Assembly (NCBI RefSeq): GCF_030272615.1
Contig: NC_081415.1
Location: forward strand, 108,502,406-108,566,405
Source of the DNA: Cryptomeria japonica
Taxonomy: Eukaryota; Streptophyta; Pinopsida; Cupressales; Cupressaceae
Direction: 5' to 3'
Length of the DNA stretch: 64,000 nt
This document shows, piece after piece, positions 34,923 through 44,977 of the stretch (position 1 is the first letter of the stretch; the number at the start of each line of letters is the position of its first letter). Below the pieces are notes generated by a model. That model was not told the DNA's origin, searched no databases, and saw only the letters and a program-made list of their open reading frames with translations. A program made the position numbers and the translations under genes.

Positions 34923-37900
34923 ATGGCGACCCCAAAGGCGGGAGCATCCACCAGCCGCTCAGCTCTCATGAAAGAAGATCAGAAGACCGAAGAAGTGGAG
35001 ACCAAGATCGTGTCTAAGTGGAGCAACATTGGAGATACAAACCTGGGGAACTTTAGCACGAAGAAGTTTCGAGAGGTCCCTTACATCGGCAAGCCATCAC
35101 CTGTCGCCCGGAGAATAATAGAGAGTGGCATCATTAAGGCGGCCGGTTTTCCTCCAGCTATTCAGTGCCACGAGTTGATGATCGAGTGTGCCCGTCACTA
35201 CAATCCACAGTCCAGGACAATTGTGTCCAATGAGGGAAACACTTTGGCGTACCTTTCAGAGGAAGCCATAAGTGAAGCCTTCCATCTTCCAGAGCACAGG
35301 GACATGATATACAAGAGCATTGAAGGAGCCAGGTCAGTGTACGATGATGATCCAGATGCTTGCCTAAGCATAATCAACAAGAACTGGCTACTTAAGAGTC
35401 GTCCCCGTCTAAGCAAGGTACCGAACACACCACACCGGATTGATTTCCAAGAGGAATACAGAGATTTGATTACCATGCTCAACAGAGTTACAGGAGCACC
35501 TCATGCCTTCTATTTTGAGAAATGGATGTTTTACTTCATCCAGGTGATTGTTCAAGGAAAGGGTACGATACATTGGGCTAGAATAATTAGCCATTGCTTG
35601 GACGTACAGTTGAGAAGACTCAGGGCTACTAAGTCCTTCCACATGAGTTCATACGTCATCTATGCCTTAATCAGGAGCGTTGAGTACGCAGGACTACCTC
35701 ACAGAGGAGTGATTGGAAGAGGACCCGACGAGGTCAGAGCTTGTGAATCCTATACCTACTTGCATCATCCGCCAGGAAAGAACTACAAGTTAGTCAATGA
35801 TACTTTCACGATGAACATCACAAGGACATTGCAAGGTGGAATTCACAACAGATTATCTCAAGATGCCCAGGAGTTCATCAAGAGGTATGGTGCTTGGTTC
35901 ATTCAGTTTCCCAAGTTCACTTACATTAGAGTGCACGGATGTCCTTTACCCCCATACATGTTGCCGAGGTATCCGACAGACAGAATTGTGTTACTTGAAG
36001 TAACAAGGCAATTGGCAGCATATGTGAAGGCATTCAGACACAGACATCAGAATGGAGTCCAAGTACCTATTATTTTGGGTAATTCAGTTGAGGTATGTCC
36101 TAATGTCTTAGCCATGGATGACGCAGAGAAGGAGTTAGCCTTGTATTCTTTTTCATCTTTTGCTTGGAGGAATAGTTTTGATCCACATGGACATTTAGAG
36201 GAGACGGTCGGTAGAAGATTTAGACATGAGCATCAAATTGAAGATTTTATGATGAACCTCCTAGATGATCTCAAAGTAAAACGAAAGATACATTCTAGAT
36301 TGCCTTTGGATTTCATCAGGAAATGCAGGATTTACAGAGTGGCCGACCAAGCTCAGGACAATGGCAGGCACATTCAGTCTTCATATGATAGAGAAAGCAA
36401 AACAATAAGTTTGAATTGGAATGAGCCCGAGGTCGTGGATTTAGATGATTTGATGGCACCAGTCTTGTCTTGTACTCGCAGATGGGTAGACGTTCAGCAT
36501 CAGAAGTTGAGAGAACAAGGCATAGCTATGTCTTTTACTTTGGAAGAAAAACCAGCCGAAGGTGGAGCAAGTGTTAGTGAAGGCAATCCTAATCCTAGGA
36601 ATTCAGGTGAAGGTAACCTTCGGTGTGCCAGTGAGGGCAATCTCCATTCGAGAGGTTCAAAGAGAAAGGAAAGATCAGAAAAGAAGGAGTCTTCCAAGAA
36701 AAAGCAAGGTGCCAACAAGGATCAAACACCAGGTACTTCTTCTAGACCAGAGAATAGAACAATTCGAGTAGAAGAGTCCATGGAGTCGATGGTACAGAAT
36801 GACAGACAGGAGGAAGGACAGGCACAGCATGTTTCGTCAGATGGATCTCTCCAAGACTATGATTTAGAAGAAGATAATGAAGTAACATCTCCTCCCAGAC
36901 AAGAAGAAATAGTACATAAAGAAATTCAAGTTCAAGAGACAAGATCGAATATCCTAGATTGGTTGAAGGAAAGATTAACCAAGGTGATCGTAATTGAGGA
37001 CGAGGACAATGCAATTGATTTAGAGAGCCTTGTTGGACGTTCACATGTGATAACAGAGAAGAAGAAGGCTACAAAGATGTCCAAGATGATTCGAGATGAG
37101 ACTGGATCTAGAAAACTGCAGATAGCTACACCGGCAGCAGATAAATATGAGGGTGAGATCCTAGCAGAGGATTATGATGTACAGACTTTTGAGTTAGGAT
37201 CATCCACAGCAGAGCAGACTTTAGATGATGCCACCGACACATTTGAGGCATTGAAGGACAAGTTTAGAGAAGAAGTGGAAAAGAATAGAAAACTTGAGAG
37301 AGAGGTCGGTGCATGGAGGACATATTTCAGTCACATCAATGAACCTTTGGGACGTCAGGATCCAGTTAGATCACCAGTGCAGGCATTGCCCCTTCAATCG
37401 ATCAATGAAGCAGAAAGATTCAGGAACCTGGTCCAGCGTAGATGTAGTTGGATGGATAGATCTCACACAGTGGCCATAGAGTTTGTTACAAGGATGTCGA
37501 AGATCATTCATCAGGCTATCCAAGTTCTTGAGATAATCCACAGATTGATGGCAACAGTAGCTGCATTTGCCCATACCAAGGATGTTGTCATCCCTGTCTT
37601 GAAAATAATAAGACATACATCCAGAAGAATTTTAGCGCAGGAGAGGATCTTGGAGGGTGATTCTCACAGTTTGTTCCAGTGGTCAACCTTACTCCATATA
37701 AAGAATGTTCTCTTCGAGGACATCAGTGTTAGATGTGGTCAAGTTGAGGAGGTGATCAATCCGATCCAGGACAGAGTATTTGAGGTACTTCGTACCATTC
37801 TTGGCAGAAGGATCGAGGTCGAGACAGATGTGGATATCCAGGAATTTGAGGATAGAATCAAGATCATCTTTCGCAAGGACGCAGATGTTACAGATGAGCA

Positions 37901-38144
37901 GTATGATCAGATGTATGCCACCATGCTCCTGATTGACAAAACGAAGGAACTTGAACCTACTTGGGACGCAGCTCTTCTAGATGCATTCGATCAGGTCATC
38001 CACTTGGAAGAGAGTATCAAGAATCTTCCCGAGATTCCAATCACAGAAATCGAAGGAATCGTGACAAAATTCATTGCATATGCTAAGAAAGAGAATTGGA
38101 AAGGGAATAAGATTCTAGATGAAAGGTTGTTACAGATGACATGA
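34923..38144 (+). CDS. Intact 1,073-aa LTR-borne protein of unknown function
   Basis: The start is MATPKAGASTSRS at 34923 (conserved in copies A and LTR1). A longer frame begins at 34884 but that part lies in the putative intron. Visible parts: N-terminal folded domain ~1-430 with SKWSNIGDTNLGNFSTKKFR, an IQCHELMIECARHYNP block, LSEEAISEAFHLPEHRDM, FTMNITRTLQGGIHNRLSQ and MLPRYPTDRIVLLEV; a lysine/serine-rich, nuclear-signal-like stretch ~577-600 (KRKERSEKKESSKKK); an acidic Q/E linker ~600-700; a helical, coiled-coil-prone C-terminus ~778-1073 (KFREEVEKNRKLEREV). No zinc knuckle, protease, RT, RNase H or DDE motif is seen. The 'vEC..HY......v...G....lS.eaI...f.lP' pattern loosely recalls plant-mobile-domain or putative plant transposon proteins; that is only an analogy. 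Being intact and present in five copies argues for recent activity. Confidence 0.75.
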   Translation: MATPKAGASTSRSALMKEDQKTEEVETKIVSKWSNIGDTNLGNFSTKKFREVPYIGKPSPVARRIIESGIIKAAGFPPAIQCHELMIECARHYNPQSRTIVSNEGNTLAYLSEEAISEAFHLPEHRDMIYKSIEGARSVYDDDPDACLSIINKNWLLKSRPRLSKVPNTPHRIDFQEEYRDLITMLNRVTGAPHAFYFEKWMFYFIQVIVQGKGTIHWARIISHCLDVQLRRLRATKSFHMSSYVIYALIRSVEYAGLPHRGVIGRGPDEVRACESYTYLHHPPGKNYKLVNDTFTMNITRTLQGGIHNRLSQDAQEFIKRYGAWFIQFPKFTYIRVHGCPLPPYMLPRYPTDRIVLLEVTRQLAAYVKAFRHRHQNGVQVPIILGNSVEVCPNVLAMDDAEKELALYSFSSFAWRNSFDPHGHLEETVGRRFRHEHQIEDFMMNLLDDLKVKRKIHSRLPLDFIRKCRIYRVADQAQDNGRHIQSSYDRESKTISLNWNEPEVVDLDDLMAPVLSCTRRWVDVQHQKLREQGIAMSFTLEEKPAEGGASVSEGNPNPRNSGEGNLRCASEGNLHSRGSKRKERSEKKESSKKKQGANKDQTPGTSSRPENRTIRVEESMESMVQNDRQEEGQAQHVSSDGSLQDYDLEEDNEVTSPPRQEEIVHKEIQVQETRSNILDWLKERLTKVIVIEDEDNAIDLESLVGRSHVITEKKKATKMSKMIRDETGSRKLQIATPAADKYEGEILAEDYDVQTFELGSSTAEQTLDDATDTFEALKDKFREEVEKNRKLEREVGAWRTYFSHINEPLGRQDPVRSPVQALPLQSINEAERFRNLVQRRCSWMDRSHTVAIEFVTRMSKIIHQAIQVLEIIHRLMATVAAFAHTKDVVIPVLKIIRHTSRRILAQERILEGDSHSLFQWSTLLHIKNVLFEDISVRCGQVEEVINPIQDRVFEVLRTILGRRIEVETDVDIQEFEDRIKIIFRKDADVTDEQYDQMYATMLLIDKTKELEPTWDAALLDAFDQVIHLEESIKNLPEIPITEIEGIVTKFIAYAKKENWKGNKILDERLLQMT

Positions 38145-38247
38145 CATCTTATTTCTCATTGGTTGATACCTCCTAGATTTTTGTGCCAAATTTAATATTT
38201 GGCTATGTATTTAATATTGTTCAGTAAAAAGGAGGTCATTTGTAACA

Positions 38248-38265
38248 AACCCTAATTAGGGTTTA
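38248..38265. promoter_or_regulatory. Palindromic telo-box AAACCCTAATTAGGGTTT (LTR2)
   Basis: Perfect 18-bp palindrome 100 bp after the ORF stop, conserved in position in four family members. Confidence 0.6.
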
Positions 38266-38324
38266 GGTGTCATGATCTTGTCCGTTGATTTACTTTCAAT
38301 CTGGACCTTTCATTGTAACTGGGG

Positions 38325-38500
38325 ATGCTATTTATACCCCCATTTTTCATTTCATTTGGTAATAGTTAATAGTCGAATAGTCAAATAAGAGTGAAATAGA
38401 GAGATTAGAGTTAGAAGCAATTCTTATTTTGTAGCAAGATTGAGTCTTGAAGAGAGAAACTCAAGCAATTGTTGTATATGATGACTTGGAAATCAATAAA
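38325..38500 (+). promoter_or_regulatory. TATA-like site and AATAAA signal in LTR2 3' part
   Basis: GCTATTTATACCCC at about 38328 is a TATA-like box; on the opposite strand it reads GGGGTATAAATAGC, a better one. The equivalent in relative C is CTATATAAGG, and LTR1 reads ACTATATAAGCCC in the ORF direction. AATAAA lies at 38495-38500. Together they could be the R-region promoter and polyA signal of the LTR in the ORF direction, but the opposite reading is not excluded. Confidence 0.4.
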
Positions 38501-39194
38501 ATATTGAAGTTATGGTGTTTTGTTGCAAATTTCTTAAGTTATCTTCATGGTTGTTGGATGTACTTGAATCACGCTCAATCAAAGTAGTTTGTTAATTTGA
38601 AAGACTAAGTGTGAGATTTGATATTTGGTGGGATTCGCAATCCAAACCACTAGCTTCTTGCTGATTGTAGGAACGCCTTGCGTGGTCGACTGGAGAACAT
38701 TTTGAGTCCTTAACTTTCAAGCATTTTTGTATCTAGGATATGTACCTTCGTAGTAGTGTCCTTGGTCTTTGATGCATTGAACATCATTATTACCTTAGAA
38801 GATCGCACTAATTTCAATTGAGTTGTTATCTTATGGCAAAATTGAAGTTGGTTGAGTCTTGCCAAATCTCATTCACGCTAAGTCGTTCATAGGGTTAGGC
38901 TAGATTAGACTTCCTTAAACTCTGTCCTTTTGTTATTTTTTGAAAGCTCTTTTTAGTTTAGTAGAATCTTCGAGCCTTTGGAATCCGTAAGACGCCTTGG
39001 AGGAAACAGCAAATCACATCATAACATTAAAAAGCTTGTCCACACGTGGAGACCCCACTAAAAGAACCTTGGAGTCCATCTAACTGATCCTTTTTGCAGA
39101 TCTTCAGCACTTAGAGACTATTTTCTCAAGAGAGGATAAGATACCTATTGGTATTTTATTCTGTGTATGATTGTGTATAAAATACACGTCAACA

Positions 39195-39242
39195 GGTCCC
39201 CATTTGCAATGGGGCGATGTGTGAAAACGTCACAACAAGACC
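39195..39242 (-). mobile_element. Right remainder of outer LTR1 with both right-hand target duplications
   Basis: 39195-39199 is GGTCC (duplication made by LTR2). 39200-39237 is the missing terminal 38 bases of LTR1, ending GTCACAACA and containing CATTTGCAATGGGG. 39238-39242 is AGACC (duplication made by LTR1). The exact reconstitution proves the nesting order. Confidence 0.85.
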
Positions 39243-40419
39243 ACACTAGCATACCCCTAGGAAATACAAAGCCATTGTGCACTGTGCATTTGAAAGTGGG
39301 CTCTACAACTAAAGCTACAATACAAACATGACCAGATAGCATAACGAATAATACAGGTGCATGAAAACACCAATAAGCTAAAGCAAAGGGCTAGTAAGAC
39401 TATGCCATTCAAGGGGAATCGAGATCAAGCTATAAGCTTAAGTGAAATAAACCAAAAAAACTAGGCAACAGTAGAATAGAAGAATGCTGCAACAACATAG
39501 GCAAAGGGCCAAAGCACAAAGAACTAAGGTTTTAGTCATAAAAATATGAAGGAAAACCCTTTACGGACTAGAAAGACTAAAACCCTAAGGATCTAAATAG
39601 AAAACTAGAACATTCGGACATGCCCATTGAAGATCTCTCAAAATGGATATAATTGATGGGCAAAATAGGGCAAGAGCATGCAAAAGAGGACATGGGAAAA
39701 ACTGCAAATTTAGACACTAACAAGGACTCTTGCCCTTTTCCACTAGCTAAGAGGGGGTCTTCTTCAAATACTAGAAATTTGCCTTTTTGCACACCTTTAT
39801 GCTGCTTGGGAAAGGAAAAATTCTTGAGCAGCAAGAGGAGAATCTGCAAGTATAGGAGATTCAAGTAGGTGCACTAAGCCTTGTGTTACAACAAATTGAT
39901 TAATTTTTTTTGTATTTATGTTGATTGTCCTACTTCTCCTACCTTCTCATAAGTTTTTTTTTTTACTTTGCCAAGGATGGTTTTTATATTATGATTTTTT
40001 TTGTTTTTGGAATTGGCTGAATCTTGAATTAAATTGATTTAAAACCTAGGGTCCTATTTGATGGTATTCGGTTGTCGTTCATGGTGTTGTAACTCTTCCA
40101 TTCTTACAAGCCGTTTTAAGATTCATGGATTCTTGTTTGAGTCACATGTTGGGATTGGGAGAGGATGGGAGGGATTGGGAGCAATGAAAGTTCTTGCTAA
40201 TCCCTTTTTTGTTGAACACGCTTATAGAATTTACTCTTGGGAAAGCTACTCTTAGAGGGATAAAGCATGAAGTGTGGGAGAATATTGTAATAACTTTCAA
40301 GAAAGATATAAGTTCGTCACTTTAGACATGCTCTTCTATCCATCTATTCCTTTGGCAAAAATTTAATACTATTTTTTTCTTCTAAGTGACAAACTTTATG
40401 TTGTATTCTTCTAGATTCG
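39243..40419. other. No gene seen
   Basis: AT-rich stretch between LTR1 and ORF relative D. It contains poly-T tracts near 39905-40010 and ends in TGTATTCTTCTAG, a splice-acceptor-like sequence before relative D. No hairpin array is present. Confidence 0.5.
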
Positions 40420-43400
40420 AAAGGAGCACTACCAGAGTCAAGGATCACTTCACTATGGGCTAATGTTGGAGATACCAACTTCGGCAAGATTGACATGAGA
40501 AAGTTCAAAGGGCCTCTCTACAAGAGTAAACCCTCCGGAGTATCAAAGCAAATGATTGAGAGCGGGATTGTGCAAGCAGCTAGCTTTCCTCTAGTGATCC
40601 AGGGCAAGGAGTTGATAGTTGAATGCTCCAAACACTACAATGCAAACACAAGACAAATAGTAGCACAAGATGGCAAGGTCTCGGCATTCCTATCGAAAGC
40701 CGCCATTAGCGAGGCATTCAACATACCCGATCACAAGGACATGGTATATAAGAACAAGGAAGGAGCACAAGCAAACTTCGATGATGGTCTGGATAAGTGT
40801 TTAGGCATCATCAACAAGTATTGGATATCAAAGGCTAGATCTCATCCCTCCAAGATGCCCAACAAGCTTTACATAATCAACTTCAAGGAGAAATATAGTG
40901 ACTTGATCACTTTACTCAACCAGATCATGGGAAGTCTCCAAGCCTCCCCTTTGAGAATTGGATGTTCTACTACATGGAAGCAGTGACAGCGGACAGAGAG
41001 AAGATCAATTGGGCAAGGATCATAAGCAACAACATTGATCTGTAGTTGAGGAGATTAGAAATTTAGAACACACTAAACCGTTCTACATAAGCTTCAACAT
41101 CATCTACTCACTTGTAAGGGCTTATGAGTATAAAGGACTGATGTATATAGGCCCAATTGGAAATGGAGGAGAGATAAGGGTGTGTGAATGCTACACAGTT
41201 GCATTTCCACAACAAAGCACACTTCAAGAGGGTGAACAATGCTTTCTCCATGCACATAACAAGAACAGTGCAAGGTGGCATCCATCAAAATCTATCCCTG
41301 CAAGCAAAAGAATTAGACAGTTCATTCAATACCCCAGGTTGACCTACATAAGAGTTCAGGGATGCTCATCTCCACCATACAAGCTTCCACGGTATCCCAC
41401 AAACAAAATGGTATTGTCGGAACTATTGAGACGGTTGGTCACCTATGACAAGATTCAAAAGAACAAGCATAAGGCTTGAATTTCCTTTCCTATCTCAATT
41501 GGACAATCAGTGGAAGTATGCCCATCAATACAAGCAACCCAGAGATCAAAAGAGAACATGAAATTCTATCCTCTTGTTGAATATCCTTCAAGAGCTAACT
41601 TTGATCCCTATGGTAAAATAAGGAAGATAAATGGCAACAGGCACAAGCACATGCCTCATATAGAAGACTATTGGATGAATGTTAGGGATGACTTTGAGAT
41701 TAGAAGGAGATGTTCTCCAGGCTATCAATAGATATCATCGGGATTTGCAGAGCATTCTCCATCCCTGACCAAGTTGAAGATGATGAAGGCGCCTCCAACG
41801 TGCTTACAAGCAAGAGAAGGACAAAGAAAAATAAGTCAATTGGATTGGCATTGAGATCACCGAATTGGATGAGCTAATGAAGCCTGTCATGGCTTACACA
41901 CAAAGATGGGTACATATCCAAACCAACAAGTTGAAGAACCAAAATGCATTGTTGGCATATCATATGATGGGAGATCCGGATTTGTCCGATGAAGAAACAA
42001 AGATCATAAGCATGAGTGAGAATGCTACTCTGTCAACTTGGCCTAAGAGCTCCAAGAGTAAAGGAAGTCACAATGAAGGATCATGACAAACGAAACACAA
42101 GACAAATTCAGATCATCCTTCTACTAGCACTTCATCCATACATGAGGTTACAATGAATACAGTAACCATCAATGAAGGGAAATTATTCAAAAAAGGCATG
42201 GATCAAGGCATGAATGAGTCCTTGGAATCTACAATATAGGACAATTGAGGTGAGAGGACGAATATGGGAAAGCAGCCTCAAGTATAGGATCCTCCAACAA
42301 TGCAAGAACAAGCTATAAACAATAAGGACGCAGGAGACGAAAATGTGGAGATAATGGATGAGGATGATAATGAGGAAACAACTTCTCCACCCCAGGGAGA
42401 TCAACAATTCAAGGAGATACAAATAGAGAAAGAGCAATCTACTATTCTGGCATGGCTCAAGGAAAGAATGACTAAGGAAGTGATAGTAACAGAAGAGGAG
42501 GCAACAGATAACTTGGATAGCTTCTTGGAAAGGATCGGTCAAACAGTTGAAAAGAATAAACCTACTAATCTTTCCAAGATCACAAGAGATAATGTGGGGT
42601 CTCAGATTATACAGATAGCTACTCCAAGAGTTGACAAGCCAGAAGATGAAATCACAGCTGATGACTATGACTTGGAAACAATTGAGTTGGGTCTTGCCAC
42701 CACTAAACAAGAGATATAAGATGTAAGTGATTCAGTGAAGACAGTCCAAGATAGATTGAGGATTGAACCAGAAAACAAGAAGAAGCTGGAAAGAGAATTA
42801 AATACCTTAAGGAATTATGTGCAGCAACTTAGGAATCTGATAAGACAAGCTGATTCTTCAAGCATGCCTCCATCATTGCTTCCACCGGATTCAGTTGATG
42901 ATTTGGAAGAGATGAGGAATAACTCTCACGTGGTGAAGAGTTAGATATACAATTCCTTCACCAAGGCAAATGAGTTTGTGGGAGAGTTAGCACATGCATT
43001 TGATATAGTTTCAGCTATCCTTGACAGGACTGAGGTTCTCATGGCTTCCTATGATGTCTTTTCTTACACTAAAGATTTCACCATTCTGAGGCTGCAAGTA
43101 TTGATGGATATTCCCAAGCAAACCTTGATGAATGTTGGAGTAGTGAAGGAAGGGGAGTCATCTAACTTCCATAGATTGTATACTACACTCAGATTGAGAA
43201 GAGATAAGTTTGAGGGTATCAACAATAGCTGCCAAATAGAAGAGATGACCAAGGTGATACATGATAAGATTGTGGCAGCAGCTGAAACAATACTTGGGAT
43301 GGAGATGAAGGAAGAAGTAGACATAGTTGTTGACAGGATGACAGAAAGAGTAAGAAGCATCTTCTTCGGGACAGCCAGATCACTTTTAGAGAAGCAGCTG

Positions 43401-43640
43401 GAGGACATTCAGTCATTCATGACACTTGTAGGCAAAATCAGCGACTTGAGGCCTGAGTAGGAGAAGATTTTCATCTCATCCTCGGCTGAGTTACATGGAG
43501 GATCAATTGAAGATCATTCCTAGTGTCCCAATGGGTGAGATTGACTGCATCATGTCCAGATCCGTTGAATATGCTTGTAGAGAAAGAGATAAGGAGAACA
43601 AACTTCTCATTGGAGGATTATTCCTTGTATTTTGTGCCAA
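40420..43640 (+). pseudogene. Decayed relative D of the LTR-borne ORF family
   Basis: Collinear with the intact ORF at 34923: GDTNFGKIDMRKFKGPLY, then MIESGIVQAASFPLVIQGKE, an LSKAAISEAFNIPDHKDM block, LTYIRVQGCSSPPYKLPRYP, ILAWLKERMTKEVIVTEEEA, and a helical C-terminus. The frame changes several times (near 40960, 41130, 41480, 41735, 42090, 42720, 42945, 43460), so it cannot make one protein. Divergence from the LTR2 ORF is high, comparable to relative C. The 3' flank (43641-44977) is shared with the LTR family. Confidence 0.8.
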
Positions 43641-44197
43641 AAAATTGTTAATTTCTCATTGGCTGATATTTAGTTGCATACAATAATTAGGTATTTTGTT
43701 GTAACAAACCCTAATTGGGGTTTAGATGGCATAATCTTGGCGCTTGATTTTAGATCAATCTTGGCCACTCATTTGTATTGACAGCACTATAGTTCAACTC
43801 ATTTCATTTGTAAGGGATCATTAGAAGAGATTTTGGACAATTGTTGCTTTAATGCTGCCAAATATAATAAAATCATTGAAGTGTTGGTGACTTATTGTGT
43901 TTGGAGTATTTGCATGTTTCTTCATCCTTTTAAAAGAGAAAACTAAAAAAAAAAGATAGAATAGATTTGCTTAAGTGTTTTAGATGAATGAAAGCAACAT
44001 TGTTAATGGTTAATGGTGAAATTTGTATGTTCATACTACTAGTATTTTGCTGATTGCCAAATACTTTGTGTGGTCAATTGAACTCCTTACTCAAGCTCAA
44101 CTTCGGTTGCTACTCACCCATTGATATGTATCACTTTGATGGTATTTATGTTGTTGGTGGTGATTTGAGCATCCTTAGCTTACCTTAGTATTGAGAC

Positions 44198-44272
44198 ATG
44201 GACCAGTTAGGACTCGAACCTAGGACCTTCCATATACTGCCGGAGTGCTCTACCACTGAGCTACTGGCCCCT
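44198..44272 (-). ncRNA. tRNA-like promoter/cloverleaf region in TRIM LTR (left copy)
   Basis: On the minus strand a pol III A box (TAGCTCAGTGGTAGAGC, 44263-44247) and B box (GGTTCGAGTCC, 44220-44210) lie at tRNA spacing, with D-arm GCTC/GAGC and T-arm TAGG/CCTA stems. The acceptor and anticodon stems are imperfect, so it is tRNA-derived and not a working tRNA. Confidence 0.75.
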
Positions 44273-44396
44273 TTTGGACCAGTCCATCGTCGGTCAGGGT
44301 GTGGCTTATTTCCAACACCAACACCCCCCCTTAAGCCACACCTCTTGTGTGCTTGGGGCTCCTAGCCTGGACCTGGCTCTGATACCATGTTGAGAC

Positions 44397-44471
44397 ATGG
44401 ACTAGCTAGGACTCGAACCTATGACCTTCCATACGCTGCTGGAGTGCTCTACCACTGAGCTACTAGCCCCT
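44397..44471 (-). ncRNA. tRNA-like promoter/cloverleaf region in TRIM LTR (right copy)
   Basis: Second LTR copy of the same tRNA-like segment: A box 44462-44446, B box 44419-44409, both matching the consensus exactly. Differences from the left copy lie mostly outside these boxes. Confidence 0.75.
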
Positions 44472-44977
44472 TTTGGACCAATCCATCGTCGGTCCGGGTG
44501 TGGCTTATTTCCAACACCAACACTTAGAAGATGCACTAGCTTTGTGGAGTTGTTCCTTGCATGTCAAAGCAAAGCTTAGTTGAATTTCACTAAAAATCGT
44601 CCATTGCCCTTGCATTCCTAGGTTTAGTTTAGCATCTCTCAAACCTTTAATCTTTTGCACTTTTTTTATCAAACATTCATTAGTAGTAGTAAGTGAAGAG
44701 CCGCATTGCATATTATTCGAAAGTATAAATTAGACTCATAAGGTGTCCTTTTTGCCTTGAAAGATTCATCTCCTAAGAACAACTACGTAAGTCCCCTTGG
44801 ATTACCAACAACCACAACAACCATTGAGTTACCCACATGTCAAGACCTGACAATAGAAACCTTGGAGTCATCTTGGTTGATCACATAATTTAGCATCCAA
44901 GAATATTTTGTTCAAGAGAAGATAAAATACTTGGTATTTTATTCTGCATTGCATAGTGTCACAAAAACACATCAACA

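Larger units (their letters stand above)
31933..39194 (+). mobile_element. Inner solo LTR (LTR2), 7,262 bp, carrying an intact ORF
   Basis: The element starts TGTTGTGACC and ends CGTCAACA, with short TGTTG/CAACA inverted ends. It is flanked by a 5-bp GGTCC duplication. Order on the plus strand: palindromic CCCCATCGC/AATGGGG block, hairpin array (32375-33962), paired AAGTCGGCCT boxes, TATA (34298), putative 5'-UTR intron (34715-34920), ORF (34923-38144), palindromic telo-box (38248), second TATA-like site (38329), AATAAA (38495), terminal tail. No PBS, gag or pol is present between its ends, hence a solo LTR. It is unusually long for an LTR and unusual in holding a 3.2-kb reading frame. Confidence 0.85.
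44189..44522 (-). mobile_element. Complete TRIM retrotransposon with tRNA-like LTRs
   Basis: Two 135-bp direct repeats (44189-44323 and 44388-44522, about 93% identical) flank a 64-bp interior. On the minus strand the interior begins immediately with TGGTATCAGAGC (44387-44376, an initiator-Met tRNA-type PBS) and ends with a G7 run (polypurine tract) before the second LTR. LTRs start TGTTGGTGTTGG and end CTCAACA; CTTAG is duplicated on both sides (44184-44188 and 44523-44527). It has no coding capacity, so it depends on another element for movement. It is a textbook terminal-repeat retrotransposon in miniature, inserted in relative D's flank. Confidence 0.9.
43641..44977 (+). mobile_element. 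3' flank of relative D, interrupted by a TRIM
   Basis: Contains the near-palindromic telo-box AAACCCTAATTGGGGTTT (43706-43723), AATAAA near 43868 and an ending ACACATCAACA at 44977, like the end of LTR2. A 334-bp TRIM is inserted at 44189-44522. Confidence 0.6.

Noticed and set aside
27461-39194. A single giant transposon with multi-kilobase terminal inverted repeats
   Set aside because: The inverted arms are explained better by two solo LTRs of the same family in opposite orientation, each with its own 5-bp target duplication.
44198-44471. Two genuine tRNA genes on the minus strand
   Set aside because: A and B boxes are good, but acceptor and anticodon stems are imperfect, and both copies lie in the LTRs of a TRIM with PBS, PPT and target duplication.
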